The notes under the pieces are model-generated. The model saw nothing but the letters and a program-made list of their open reading frames with translations. It did not search any database and had not been told where the DNA came from. Shown piece by piece: positions 8,181 to 15,178 of a DNA stretch of 43,181 bases; within the stretch, counting starts at the first letter, position 1, and each line of letters opens with the position of its first letter. Origin of the DNA: Peribacillus frigoritolerans (GTDB lineage Bacteria > Bacillota > Bacilli > Bacillales > DSM-1321); assembly GCF_030676415.1 (NCBI RefSeq), contig NZ_JAUUTW010000039.1, positions 1 to 43,181 on the forward strand, in the 5' to 3' direction. A program made the translations under genes and the position numbers.

Positions 8181-8391
8181 TTTTTTATCCCTCAGCTCTA
8201 TTTTCAATGTTCTTAACTCCCAATGACCATCGTCAATTTTATACTCTATGTTTTGATGATTGCGGGGGCTAATTGATCATTCTTTTGTATGCTATCGTTC
8301 GTACTTGTCCTACTTATATTGTTTAACACCTCATTATGGTTGTATCTTCTTGGATTAAGTATTTCAAAGAGAATCACCTTTTCAAAAAAGG
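8178..8391 (-). pseudogene. Relic of another toxin C-terminus
   Basis: Minus-strand codons read ILFEILNPRRYNHNEVLNN and then STNDSIQKNDQLAP, shift frame at a run of C/G, and continue IEYKIDDGHWELRTLKIEL up to the start codon of the immunity fragment at 8180. The last bases allow an ATGA-type overlap with that start, the normal junction of a toxin and its immunity gene. I read this as the end of a third toxin tip, different from the two intact tips. Its family is not recognised. Confidence 0.55.
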
Positions 8392-8477
8392 CTATGTAGT
8401 TTTCTATGAGCACCCTTATACAGATTCCATCATTGGATCTTGGTTAAAACATATATTTTTCATAACCATAAAATTAA

Positions 8478-8510
8478 AAACCTTGAAAGGCATATAGCCA
8501 ATCAAGGTTT
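8478..8510 (-). terminator. Terminator after the second YezG-like gene
   Basis: Nine-bp arms aaaccttga / tcaaggttt (8478-8486 with 8502-8510) plus an inner ggc/gcc pairing. On the minus strand it is followed by a T-rich stretch. It resembles the hairpin at 7388-7443. Confidence 0.6.
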
Positions 8511-8544
8511 AAATTTTATTAGAATTTTATTAATTTAGATATGT

Positions 8545-9030
8545 TTATTTAGTAGTATTCTTAGTGTTTTTATACTCTTCAATTATCTTGAAATCCCGTT
8601 TTCTATTCTCATTTGGCATTATGTCTAATTTTTCATATTCCCAAATTACTTGTTGCTCATAACTATCATCATTTTCCAAATTTCTATAATTATAGTCAAA
8701 ATCAAATTTTCCGTTTGATGTTAATTCAAATGTTAAATTAGTCCACTGTTCTTGTTTTTGATTTTTAAATTCATCCCATAATTCTCTTAGATATTCATAT
8801 AATTGGTGTAATTGCCTATTAACTTCGTCCTCATTAACATTATCCATGTCTTCAATATCTAAACTATAAATAGGTGTCTTTTTATTATGAGGATAATAGT
8901 AGAAATAGGTTCGATTGCTCCACTCTGTTATTTCGGAGTATAATAATACTTTATCCCAAGATTCAGGAATAATAAAATTTAATTGTCGCCCTATTTTTTG
9001 ATATAGTTGCTCCATTTTTTCTTTATTCAT
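8545..9030 (-). CDS. YezG-family immunity protein for the orphan nuclease
   Basis: 161 residues with the YezG/DUF600 pattern (MEQLYQKIGRQLNFIIPESW, YFYYYPHNK, PIYSLDIEDMDNV, EQWTNLTFEL) and an extra basic C-terminal tail of about 25 residues. The ATG follows the TAA of the nuclease cassette directly. Its ribosome binding site (GGAGGT) lies inside the last codons of the toxin, so the two are translationally coupled as a toxin-immunity pair. It is expected to bind and block the nuclease tip in the cytoplasm. Confidence 0.87.
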   Translation of the reverse strand: MNKEKMEQLYQKIGRQLNFIIPESWDKVLLYSEITEWSNRTYFYYYPHNKKTPIYSLDIEDMDNVNEDEVNRQLHQLYEYLRELWDEFKNQKQEQWTNLTFELTSNGKFDFDYNYRNLENDDSYEQQVIWEYEKLDIMPNENRKRDFKIIEEYKNTKNTTK

Positions 9031-9942
9031 TTATTTACCTCCATATATGTTTTCCAAGACTTCCACAAATTTTTTACCATCAATTTTATACTTTATTTCG
9101 AATCTACTTGGTCGTAAAGATTGCCCTTCATATATTGGTTTTATATCTACCGAAACTTGTTGATCTTCTCTTAAAGCTTTTGCCCAAGCATATTCAAGTT
9201 TTTTATAAGCACTTACATTAACATTGCCATTCATTGCAACTATATTATCGATAAGAGGAGAACCATTAAATTGAGTACCGATTAAATGTCCTCCATGATC
9301 ACCTTTAGTACTAGGAGCTATAATTCTCTCATCTCCTCCAGCAGCTAACTGATGTTTGGTATCACGAATACCCATTTCCAACGTTAACTCTCCTGAAGCC
9401 TTCTCAATTCTTCCTAAATCGTCTGTTTGATATCGATATCCATTTGTTTCATATTTAACATTTGGCTTTAATTTAAACTTATCTAAAAAATGACTACCGT
9501 CTTTAATTACACCATCAATACTCTTACTACCTTCACCCGTACCCTTAGGAACACTCTCGCCTGAAGCAGCCTCTACTTTGCTATCCTTAACAGTAAATTT
9601 CTGATAGGCTTCCTTAATTGTCTGCTTTTCCATCATAACTTGGCGAAGGGTTGGTCCTCCTGCGAGGGATACTTGTTCCATACTTATCCGTTTAGGGATT
9701 TCTTTTTTACCTAGTTCTTCACCTATATTTTTTAACGTGGTTTTTCCGGATCTCGCTATATCTGTTATTGTAGCTTGAACCTTCTGAACCTGCTTTTGCG
9801 CAAATTCTTTGCTGTAAGGGACGAACTTTGAACCACTTGCTACTTTATCTGCGACCTTCGCAGCACCTGCCACACCGCCGATTCCGAGTGCCATCAACAG
9901 TCCGTTCTGGCGCTGTTCCTCGGTCAGTTGGTTGCCGAACAT
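9031..9942 (-). CDS. Orphan LXG toxin cassette with DNA/RNA nuclease tip
   Basis: 303 residues from an internal ATG. Residues 1-125 copy the pre-toxin linker of the full toxin (near-identical from MFGNQLTEEQ through AYQKF). Residues ~150-303 are a different tip with DHGGH (215-219), PLIDNIVAMNGNVN and PIYEGQSLRPSRFEI, the pattern of YeeF-type non-specific endonucleases (Endonuclea_NS_2). There is no LXG export domain. Upstream homology continues to 10020, but a 4-bp deletion breaks the frame, and a terminator (10042-10078) separates it from the toxin operon. With no good ribosome binding site either, it looks like a silent donor cassette. If translated, the fragment would lack the domain needed for secretion. 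Confidence 0.8.
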   Translation of the reverse strand: MFGNQLTEEQRQNGLLMALGIGGVAGAAKVADKVASGSKFVPYSKEFAQKQVQKVQATITDIARSGKTTLKNIGEELGKKEIPKRISMEQVSLAGGPTLRQVMMEKQTIKEAYQKFTVKDSKVEAASGESVPKGTGEGSKSIDGVIKDGSHFLDKFKLKPNVKYETNGYRYQTDDLGRIEKASGELTLEMGIRDTKHQLAAGGDERIIAPSTKGDHGGHLIGTQFNGSPLIDNIVAMNGNVNVSAYKKLEYAWAKALREDQQVSVDIKPIYEGQSLRPSRFEIKYKIDGKKFVEVLENIYGGK

Positions 9943-10020
9943 GTCTTTGCCTGTGGCCGCTTCGCCGAGGCCGTTGGCTGCGAGGAGTATATCCCGTATT
10001 CGGTTTTCTGGAGGAGGCTA
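9570..10020. repeat. Direct repeat copy A (orphan cassette linker)
   Basis: Near-identical to 10876-11330 in the same orientation. It starts at cctctactttgctatcctt and ends at gaggaggcta. The only length difference is 4 bases missing near 9987 (gaggagtatatc here, gaggagtccgtatatc there). Homology stops sharply at the toxin-tip border on one side and just upstream of residue 344 of the full toxin on the other. Confidence 0.92.
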
Positions 10021-10041
10021 TAGTCCTTCAATCACTATAAT

Positions 10042-10078
10042 AAAAGGACCTTAACAACATACGTTAAGGTCCTTTTAT
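10042..10078. terminator. Bidirectional terminator between toxin operon and orphan cassette
   Basis: A perfect 14-bp stem (aaaaggaccttaac, 10042-10055 with 10063-10076) with a 7-nt loop and T/A flanks on both sides. It lies after the CdiI-like immunity gene and should stop the operon before the orphan cassette. Confidence 0.85.
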
Positions 10079-10106
10079 TTTCCACCCAAGATTTTCAAAA
10101 AAAATA

Positions 10107-10406
10107 CTATTTTGATTTCACAGCTTCTTTTATTTGTTCTACGACATTATTAAGCCACTGTATAGGAGTTAATCCAATTGCGGGAAAATAAATTTCAGCA
10201 TTAGTTTGAATATAGTTTTCCTTTTCTTGTTTTGTTCTATTACTAGTTAGAAATTCGTCACAATACTTTATTGTAAAAAGCAAACATTCTTTATTAGCTT
10301 CGTTTATAAACTCAGCTAATGCTTGTTCAGGCGAACTAATATCCTGGTGGAATGTTCCACCTAAAAAATCTTCTAACTCTTCTAAGTAATCATAACTTTC
10401 GTCCAT
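10107..10406 (-). CDS. CdiI-like immunity protein
   Basis: 99 residues, acidic. The core YLEELEDFLGGTFHQD matches the FLGGxFHQD signature of the CdiI_2-type contact-dependent-inhibition immunity proteins. The gene begins 17 bases after the stop of the LXG toxin, and that toxin's tip is an RNase A-like CdiA-CT domain, a tip type I recall being paired with CdiI immunity proteins. Its likely job is to bind the toxin tip in the producing cell. The ribosome binding site (GAGG) overlaps the end of the toxin region. Confidence 0.8.
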   Translation of the reverse strand: MDESYDYLEELEDFLGGTFHQDISSPEQALAEFINEANKECLLFTIKYCDEFLTSNRTKQEKENYIQTNAEIYFPAIGLTPIQWLNNVVEQIKEAVKSK

Positions 10407-10423
10407 TTAAATTCCTCGCTTCA

Positions 10424-12364
10424 TTATTTTTCTGGATATCCTGTTAGAATAAAATTACCGTTTGAATCCTTTTTAAGTACAATTTTTGCATTTGTAACAT
10501 TCTCTACAACTTTGGAGTTTCTTGATACACTTCTACCAATTATCTCTCCATCACCCTTGTATCTTAATGGTAATGTAGGTCTACTATTAGGGTCTGAAAG
10601 CCACTTTTGTATTTTCTCAATATTTTTGGGATTGTTTAAGACTGTATAAGCAACTTTCTCAGCTGTTGGCCTATCTATAAAAGTAGAAGAACCAGTAATT
10701 CTTGGATTATTTCTTATCCTTTCTAATAATTCTTCATCAGTTTTCCCAACATGTCTTTCAATCAAATGCCCACCTCTTGACTCATGTACAGCCAGTCCAC
10801 CACCAGGTGCAAGAGAACTCTTATCTCCTGGTTTAACATTATCTACACCCTTAGAAATATTCTCCCCTAAAACACCCTCTACTTTGCTATCCTTCACCGC
10901 AAATTTCTGATAGGCTTCCTTAATTGTCTGCTTTTCCATCATAACTTGGCGAAGGGTTGGTCCTCCTGCGAGGGATACTTGTTCCATACTTATCCGTTTA
11001 GGAATTTCCTTTTTACCTAGTTCTTCACCTATATTTTTTAACGTGGTTTTTCCTGATCTCGCTATGTCTGTTATTGCAGCTTGAACCTTCTGAACCTGCT
11101 TTTGCGCAAATTCCTTGCTATAAGGGACGAACTTTGAACCACTTGCTACTTTATCTGCGACCTTCGCAGCACCTGCCACACCGCCGATGCCGAGTGCCAT
11201 CAACAGTCCGTTCTGGCGCTGTTCCTCGGTCAGTTGGTTGCCGAACATGTCTTTGCCTGTGGCCGCTTCGCCGAGGCCGTTGGCTGCGAGGAGTCCGTAT
11301 ATCCCGTATTCGGTTTTCTGGAGGAGGCTAAAGCCTTTTGTCGTTTTATAGGCATCGAGCGCGTGGTCCGCTGCGTTGAGTCCTTTGGCCGTTTTGTAGA
11401 TGGCGCTGCCGCCCTTGATGGCCCGGCCGGCCCAGCCGACGACGGGGATGAATCCAGCGGCGGCCATGGCGCCGGCGGCGATTCGTTCGGCATCGGACAG
11501 CTTGCGGCCCGTTACTGGATCGACTCCGGTCGAGGCCCTGATAGAATCATAATATCCCGTGAATTCCCCTGTAAAGGTTTTTGTCGTATCCCAGGCTTTT
11601 TCGTACCATGGACGGTTTTCGAGATCTTCCATTTCTTGTTCGATTTTCCGGGCTTCGTCTTGCTGCTTTTTGAAGGTTTGATAGTCTTTCATCTGACCGG
11701 CGACTTCATCCTTCACTTGATAGACGTCACTGCTCTTGAATGCCAATTGATTGAATGTCATCGGCGATATGTTGCCGTCCTGTTTGGTGGCATCAAGCAA
11801 GGCGCGGAAGAGGCCAACGGCCACGTTTTCCTGCCCGACGGACACATCATATTCCTCGACCAATTGCCGGTCGACATTCTCGACCTTTGTCACGGTGTCA
11901 TCCAGTCTCTGCCCGGCCAGCGTGATTTTTTCATTAAAGTCCTTTTGGTCGAACATATCAAGAGGCAGGATATCGTCAATGCTGTTCAGGATCCTTTGGA
12001 GATCGCTCGCTTGTTCCTCGACAAGTGACTTCGCTTGGTTAATGCCTGTCGAGACTTCACCATCTAAAAAGGGAACCTCGACCACCGTATTTCCGGATAG
12101 GTCCGCTTCTTCCAGACTGGCTGGAATGCCTTCCAAAAAACTGATCTGGGTCGTGAATAGCTCCATCCAGGCGTCCGCCACCTCGATTTGCGCTTCATAA
12201 AAGCTTTTGATAGCGGCAGCACCGGCTCCCTGAAACTCGTTATCCAGGCCGACGATGCCCTGAAATTCCTTTTTCAGGGCTGCGACTTCCTTCTTTAGTT
12301 CTTCATATTGCTTGGCGCGCGACTTGGTTGCAGCCATCAATGTCTCGGCTTCATATATTTTCAT
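10424..12364 (-). CDS. LXG polymorphic toxin with RNase A-like C-terminal tip
   Basis: 646 residues. An LXG domain covers about 1-240, helical, beginning MKIYEAETLMAATKSRAKQY; it targets the protein to the Esx/type VII secretion system. A hydrophobic pre-toxin region follows at ~270-345 (VDPVTGRKLSDAERIAAGAM, FIPVVGWAGRA), then a linker at 345-495 shared with the orphan cassette. Residues ~520-646 are the tip: ESRGGHLIERHVGKTDEELL, SSTFIDRPTAEK and a final ILTGYP, the pattern of the bacterial CdiA-CT RNase A domain. Candidate catalytic residues are His533, His538, Thr561 and Tyr643. The tip should degrade RNA of competing cells. The start overlaps the DUF5344 gene by 4 nt. The tip half is visibly more A+T-rich than the rest, fitting replacement by recombination. 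Confidence 0.92.
   Translation of the reverse strand: MKIYEAETLMAATKSRAKQYEELKKEVAALKKEFQGIVGLDNEFQGAGAAAIKSFYEAQIEVADAWMELFTTQISFLEGIPASLEEADLSGNTVVEVPFLDGEVSTGINQAKSLVEEQASDLQRILNSIDDILPLDMFDQKDFNEKITLAGQRLDDTVTKVENVDRQLVEEYDVSVGQENVAVGLFRALLDATKQDGNISPMTFNQLAFKSSDVYQVKDEVAGQMKDYQTFKKQQDEARKIEQEMEDLENRPWYEKAWDTTKTFTGEFTGYYDSIRASTGVDPVTGRKLSDAERIAAGAMAAAGFIPVVGWAGRAIKGGSAIYKTAKGLNAADHALDAYKTTKGFSLLQKTEYGIYGLLAANGLGEAATGKDMFGNQLTEEQRQNGLLMALGIGGVAGAAKVADKVASGSKFVPYSKEFAQKQVQKVQAAITDIARSGKTTLKNIGEELGKKEIPKRISMEQVSLAGGPTLRQVMMEKQTIKEAYQKFAVKDSKVEGVLGENISKGVDNVKPGDKSSLAPGGGLAVHESRGGHLIERHVGKTDEELLERIRNNPRITGSSTFIDRPTAEKVAYTVLNNPKNIEKIQKWLSDPNSRPTLPLRYKGDGEIIGRSVSRNSKVVENVTNAKIVLKKDSNGNFILTGYPEK
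10876..11330. repeat. Direct repeat copy B (inside the full toxin gene)
   Basis: The partner of 9570-10020. It covers the linker between the export half and the toxic tip of the LXG protein. Recombination between the copies would place the nuclease tip and its immunity gene behind the LXG domain and delete the RNase tip with its immunity gene. Confidence 0.92.
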
Positions 12365-12651
12365 CGCGGCTGATACCCATGTGAAGACGTATGGGTGATG
12401 GCTTCATCCTGTTCTTTTAATAAGTTAATGTTGGCACGGGTATCTTCCACATTTTTCTGGACGATTTTGATATATTGCTCGAAGACCTTCTCCAGGTTCG
12501 TTTCCCGGTCGATCCATTTCGCGGTGAATTCCAATTTATTGCTGCCAAGCTCGCCTGCCGGCAAATTTCCTAGCGTGACTGTACCAAGTGCCGTCTTCAC
12601 CTGATCGACTTGCTTCGTTACGGCAGGATGATTCAGTTTGATTGTCGTCAT
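12361..12651 (-). CDS. DUF5344 (YwqI-like) LXG partner protein
   Basis: 96 residues, mostly helical (WIDRETNLEKVFEQYIKIVQKNVEDTRANINLL), WXG100-like in size. In B. subtilis the order ywqH-ywqI-ywqJ puts a DUF5082 and a DUF5344 protein before an LXG toxin, and the same order is found here. Such proteins are thought to act as targeting partners or chaperones that assemble with the LXG domain for type VII export. The stop of the preceding gene overlaps its start (TAATG), and its own stop overlaps the toxin start by 4 nt, so all three are translated together. Confidence 0.87.
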   Translation of the reverse strand: MTTIKLNHPAVTKQVDQVKTALGTVTLGNLPAGELGSNKLEFTAKWIDRETNLEKVFEQYIKIVQKNVEDTRANINLLKEQDEAITHTSSHGYQPR

Positions 12652-13079
12652 TAAAACAACCGCCTTTTTAAATCTGATATTTTACTTTCCAGCTGCTCAA
12701 ATGCCTCTTCTCCTTTACTCAAAAGGGAGTCGGCTTCTTGGGCTATATTCCCTGCTATGCTCAGAAGCGTATTTTCGGCGTTCAGCTTTGTAATCATCGC
12801 CTCGATTTTCCATTGGTAATCGTCATAATCGTCATGAATGATACTAAACATCACATTATAGGCATCATGACGGGCTTCCTGAAATTGATCCGAGCGCTTC
12901 CCTGTCCAGCTGCCACCTAGCTCAGGGTCTTTTATTTTCCTGATCTCGTTCAGGCACATGCTCTGCTCTTTTATAATATCGTTCTTGGCATTTTCTAAAC
13001 GTTCAATTTTCACATGTAAATCAGCTTTTTTACTGGAGATAGCAGAGTGTAAATTACTCAAAATATCTGCATATACCAT
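12651..13079 (-). CDS. DUF5082 (YwqH-like) LXG partner protein
   Basis: 142 residues from ATG 13079: long helices (NLHSAISSKKADLHVKIERL) around a W-x-G-like turn at GGSWTGKRSDQFQEA, typical of DUF5082. It is the first gene of the LXG operon. I prefer ATG 13079 over the GTG at 13088 because GAGGTG sits 6 bases before the ATG but would abut the GTG. Its role is inferred from the ywqHIJ arrangement: partner of the LXG toxin in type VII secretion. A possible -10 (TATTAT) lies in the ~60 bases upstream, without a clear -35. Confidence 0.87.
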   Translation of the reverse strand: MVYADILSNLHSAISSKKADLHVKIERLENAKNDIIKEQSMCLNEIRKIKDPELGGSWTGKRSDQFQEARHDAYNVMFSIIHDDYDDYQWKIEAMITKLNAENTLLSIAGNIAQEADSLLSKGEEAFEQLESKISDLKRRLF

Positions 13080-13318
13080 GAAACTCACCTCAGAAACAGT
13101 ATAATACTAGACTAACTGTCATATTTTTCTTATTTAACATTATAAGGATTAAAGTCCGAGAGTTAAATAGGGATAAATATGCTATTTTGTCAGTTGAAAG
13201 AGAAGATTGGCATAAAAAAGTTCCTACATACCCTATTCTTTATACCCTCCACTTTACCAATTTTAAACAAGTGAACAGAATGTCATCTCATTGGATTCTC
13301 TATAAAATTGCAACCACT

Positions 13319-13567
13319 TCATTCAAACTGCCCTAAACTGTATCTGTGCAACAAATCATCCCGAACAAATTCCCTGCAAGTGGAAGATAATTGTGACCGT
13401 TCGGGATGTATCAAATCTCCAAAAGGCAAATCACCGACAAACTTAACTTCGCCTTCAAAATCCTGTCCTGATTCAGCATCAAAACCGATTACTTTCACAA
13501 AGCAAGTTTTATGTCCGGTTTTCATAAAATCAATTACCGTTAACACATGATTATGTACATCATTCAT
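13319..13567 (-). CDS. Small protein, unknown function
   Basis: 82 residues from ATG 13567 (GGAGG 8 bases upstream; an in-frame start at 13612 lacks one). Mixed alpha/beta composition with HNHVLTVIDFMKTGHKTCFV, KVIGFDAESGQDFEGEVKFV and a C-terminal RDDLLHRYSLGQ. No signal peptide or membrane segment. The strand-rich first half suggests a small barrel. Not recognised. It stands between the LXG operon and an unrelated membrane protein, transcribed the same way as the LXG operon, with 240 bases between them. Confidence 0.65.
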   Translation of the reverse strand: MNDVHNHVLTVIDFMKTGHKTCFVKVIGFDAESGQDFEGEVKFVGDLPFGDLIHPERSQLSSTCREFVRDDLLHRYSLGQFE

Positions 13568-13592
13568 TCTTTTTCCTCCAACCATGAAAGCA

Positions 13593-13691
13593 TTAAGTAA
13601 GGATAAGATCACACAAATTATTTTTTACTAACCTTATAAATAAAGAAACGATCAAAACAATCATGATTAAGATCGCTAAAGGCATTATCAT
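13593..13691 (-). CDS. Possible micro-ORF: 32-residue membrane peptide
   Basis: Reads MIMPLAILIMIVLIVSLFIR followed by LVKNNLCDLILT: one hydrophobic segment with a positive exit, ending 25 bases before the next start (13567) on the same strand. No good ribosome binding site is seen; an in-frame GTG at 13709 is the alternative start. The hydrophobic run is suggestive but could be chance. Confidence 0.3.
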   Translation of the reverse strand: MIMPLAILIMIVLIVSLFIRLVKNNLCDLILT

Positions 13692-13901
13692 ATTGGAAAT
13701 CAGGTACACCTACTTTTAATGTAATCTCTTATTTTTTATTTTTCTATGTATTTTGTTGATCTATTCACCATTTATTAACTATAACCTTGTTTAACTGACG
13801 ATGCATGTCTTGACTTCTCAATTCATTCACTTATGCTTTTTACTATGATTTCACATTACTACCATCGAAGGTCAGTCTGGCAACCCCGAGGACCTCCCCT
13901 C

Positions 13902-13930
13902 TTCTATATAGATTTATAACCTGCTATAAT
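13902..13930 (+). promoter_or_regulatory. Sigma-A promoter with extended -10
   Basis: A perfect TATAAT at 13925-13930 is preceded by tg (tgcTATAAT, extended -10). A weak -35 (ttctat) lies at 13902-13907 with a 17-base spacer. The start codon at 13953 is 22 bases further, so the leader is very short. Confidence 0.65.
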
Positions 13931-13952
13931 CTAAGGATTGGAGGTGTGAGAA

Positions 13953-14357
13953 ATGAAAGAAATCATCCAGATATTAGCTGAAATCGTCAATAATCTTCAC
14001 GATTTCATCCTATTCTTTGTGAGCGACACATTAAATTCAAATGCAACAGACAAAGATTTGCATTTTTGGATAATGGGAATCATCGGTATCATCATATTTT
14101 TGTTCGTATTATTTTTATCCAATTTAATTTCCCGGATGCGTTTTGGTATAACGATACTATCTTTCCTTTATACCTTTACAGTCATGGTTGTTTTAGTATT
14201 TGCCATTGAAATTCAGCAAGCCCTTACCAGCAGGGGGAATATGGAGTTTCAAGATGCGGCGGTAGGCCTTTGGGGATTCATCGTATTTTTCATGGTTTTT
14301 GCTGTACTATCATCCATATTCATTTTGGTGAAGAACTTTTTCAAGCAATCAAAATAA
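13953..14357 (+). CDS. Three-pass membrane protein, unknown function
   Basis: 134 residues. An N-terminal amphipathic helix (MKEIIQILAEIVNNLHDFIL) is followed by hydrophobic segments at about 41-60 (MGIIGIIIFLFVLFLSNLIS), 66-87 (ITILSFLYTFTVMVVLVFAI) and 105-127 (LWGFIVFFMVFAVLSSIFIL), and a basic C-terminus. TTGGAGGTG lies 9 bases before the ATG and an extended -10 promoter just upstream. Monocistronic. No family recognised. Confidence 0.7.
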   Translation: MKEIIQILAEIVNNLHDFILFFVSDTLNSNATDKDLHFWIMGIIGIIIFLFVLFLSNLISRMRFGITILSFLYTFTVMVVLVFAIEIQQALTSRGNMEFQDAAVGLWGFIVFFMVFAVLSSIFILVKNFFKQSK

Positions 14358-14529
14358 AGGTAACGATAGGTCACCTTGCTTAAAACATTCCTAATGGCCT
14401 TTCAATAACTAGAATTTCGGATTTTGTATTGGCGGGAATGATAAAAACTCTCTGTAGCATCATCTTAAATCGGAAGGAAGGTTACAGAGAAGCAAATTTG
14501 ATTCGGGGTAAATAAGCCTATACTATCAA

Positions 14530-14823
14530 TTACTTCGGTTCACTTTCATTGAATAAATCAATGCTAAACAGATTAAATGAATCGTCGTCATTAATACGTT
14601 CCTGGTCATTTCCGGATATATCAGGACTATTATCCCTGCGACGGCGATTAACTTCCTTTAATTCCGCTTCCAGAAATTCCGCTTGACCATGGGAAAGCTT
14701 GATCGTGATTTCATTATTTTGATCATCTGCAGCTTTCAAGAGGACATAACTATCCGCAGCATTACGTAAAGTCACATTGCTTACTGTTAAGTTCATGTTC
14801 GCGAGTTCATATCTTGCCTTCAT
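14530..14823 (-). CDS. Small protein, unknown function
   Basis: 97 residues. The first half is strand-like (MNLTVSNVTLRNAADSYVLL, ITIKLSHGQAEFLEAELKEV); a basic patch RRRRDNS follows, then an acidic, probably disordered tail (NDDDSFNLFSIDLFNESEPK). GGAGG is 13 bases before the ATG, rather far. Not recognised. It is flanked by intergenic DNA on both sides. Confidence 0.55.
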   Translation of the reverse strand: MKARYELANMNLTVSNVTLRNAADSYVLLKAADDQNNEITIKLSHGQAEFLEAELKEVNRRRRDNSPDISGNDQERINDDDSFNLFSIDLFNESEPK

Positions 14824-15131
14824 AAAGTAAAAAGAACCTCCATCGGAAAATACCGGTTAAAATAATATATATTAAATATACTTTACTTCAAGATATCTAA
14901 ATATACAAATTCTTTGTTTGGAAAAGCCTTGAAACCTAAAGAAAACTACCTCCTTAAAGAGCTTTACAGGGAAATAAATGGAAAAGTGATAGCCGCGTTC
15001 TTGAATAAAGGTACAGGTGATGTTTCTTCCTTCGAAAGATCCAGAAGTTCTGGAAACAATCAAGCAATTGAATGCGAACTCGTCCCTTTCTTAAATCTAT
15101 ATAGGTTTTGCATGATTGATTCAAATTAACT
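14824..15131. other. Intergenic stretch without a supported gene
   Basis: About 300 bases. Overlapping short open frames exist on both strands (for example 14914-15129 on plus, starting at TTG), but none has a ribosome binding site or recognisable sequence. It may be a worn gene fragment. Confidence 0.45.
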
Positions 15132-15178
15132 AAAAACAAATGAAACCCTTCCCATGAAGAAAGGTTCCATTTGTTTTT
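15132..15178. terminator. Bidirectional terminator
   Basis: Arms aaaaacaaatgaaacc and ggttccatttgttttt (about 15132-15147 with 15163-15178) form a long stem with A and T flanks. On the minus strand it overlaps the stop of the serine hydrolase gene. Confidence 0.75.

Noticed and set aside
11234..12028. 264-codon open frame on the plus strand opposite the LXG toxin
   Set aside because: It lies wholly antisense to a well-supported toxin gene in a G+C-richer part where antisense frames stay open by chance; its sequence has no family pattern.
14914..15129. 71-codon plus-strand frame beginning at TTG
   Set aside because: No ribosome binding site or recognisable sequence; competing frames are open on the other strand.
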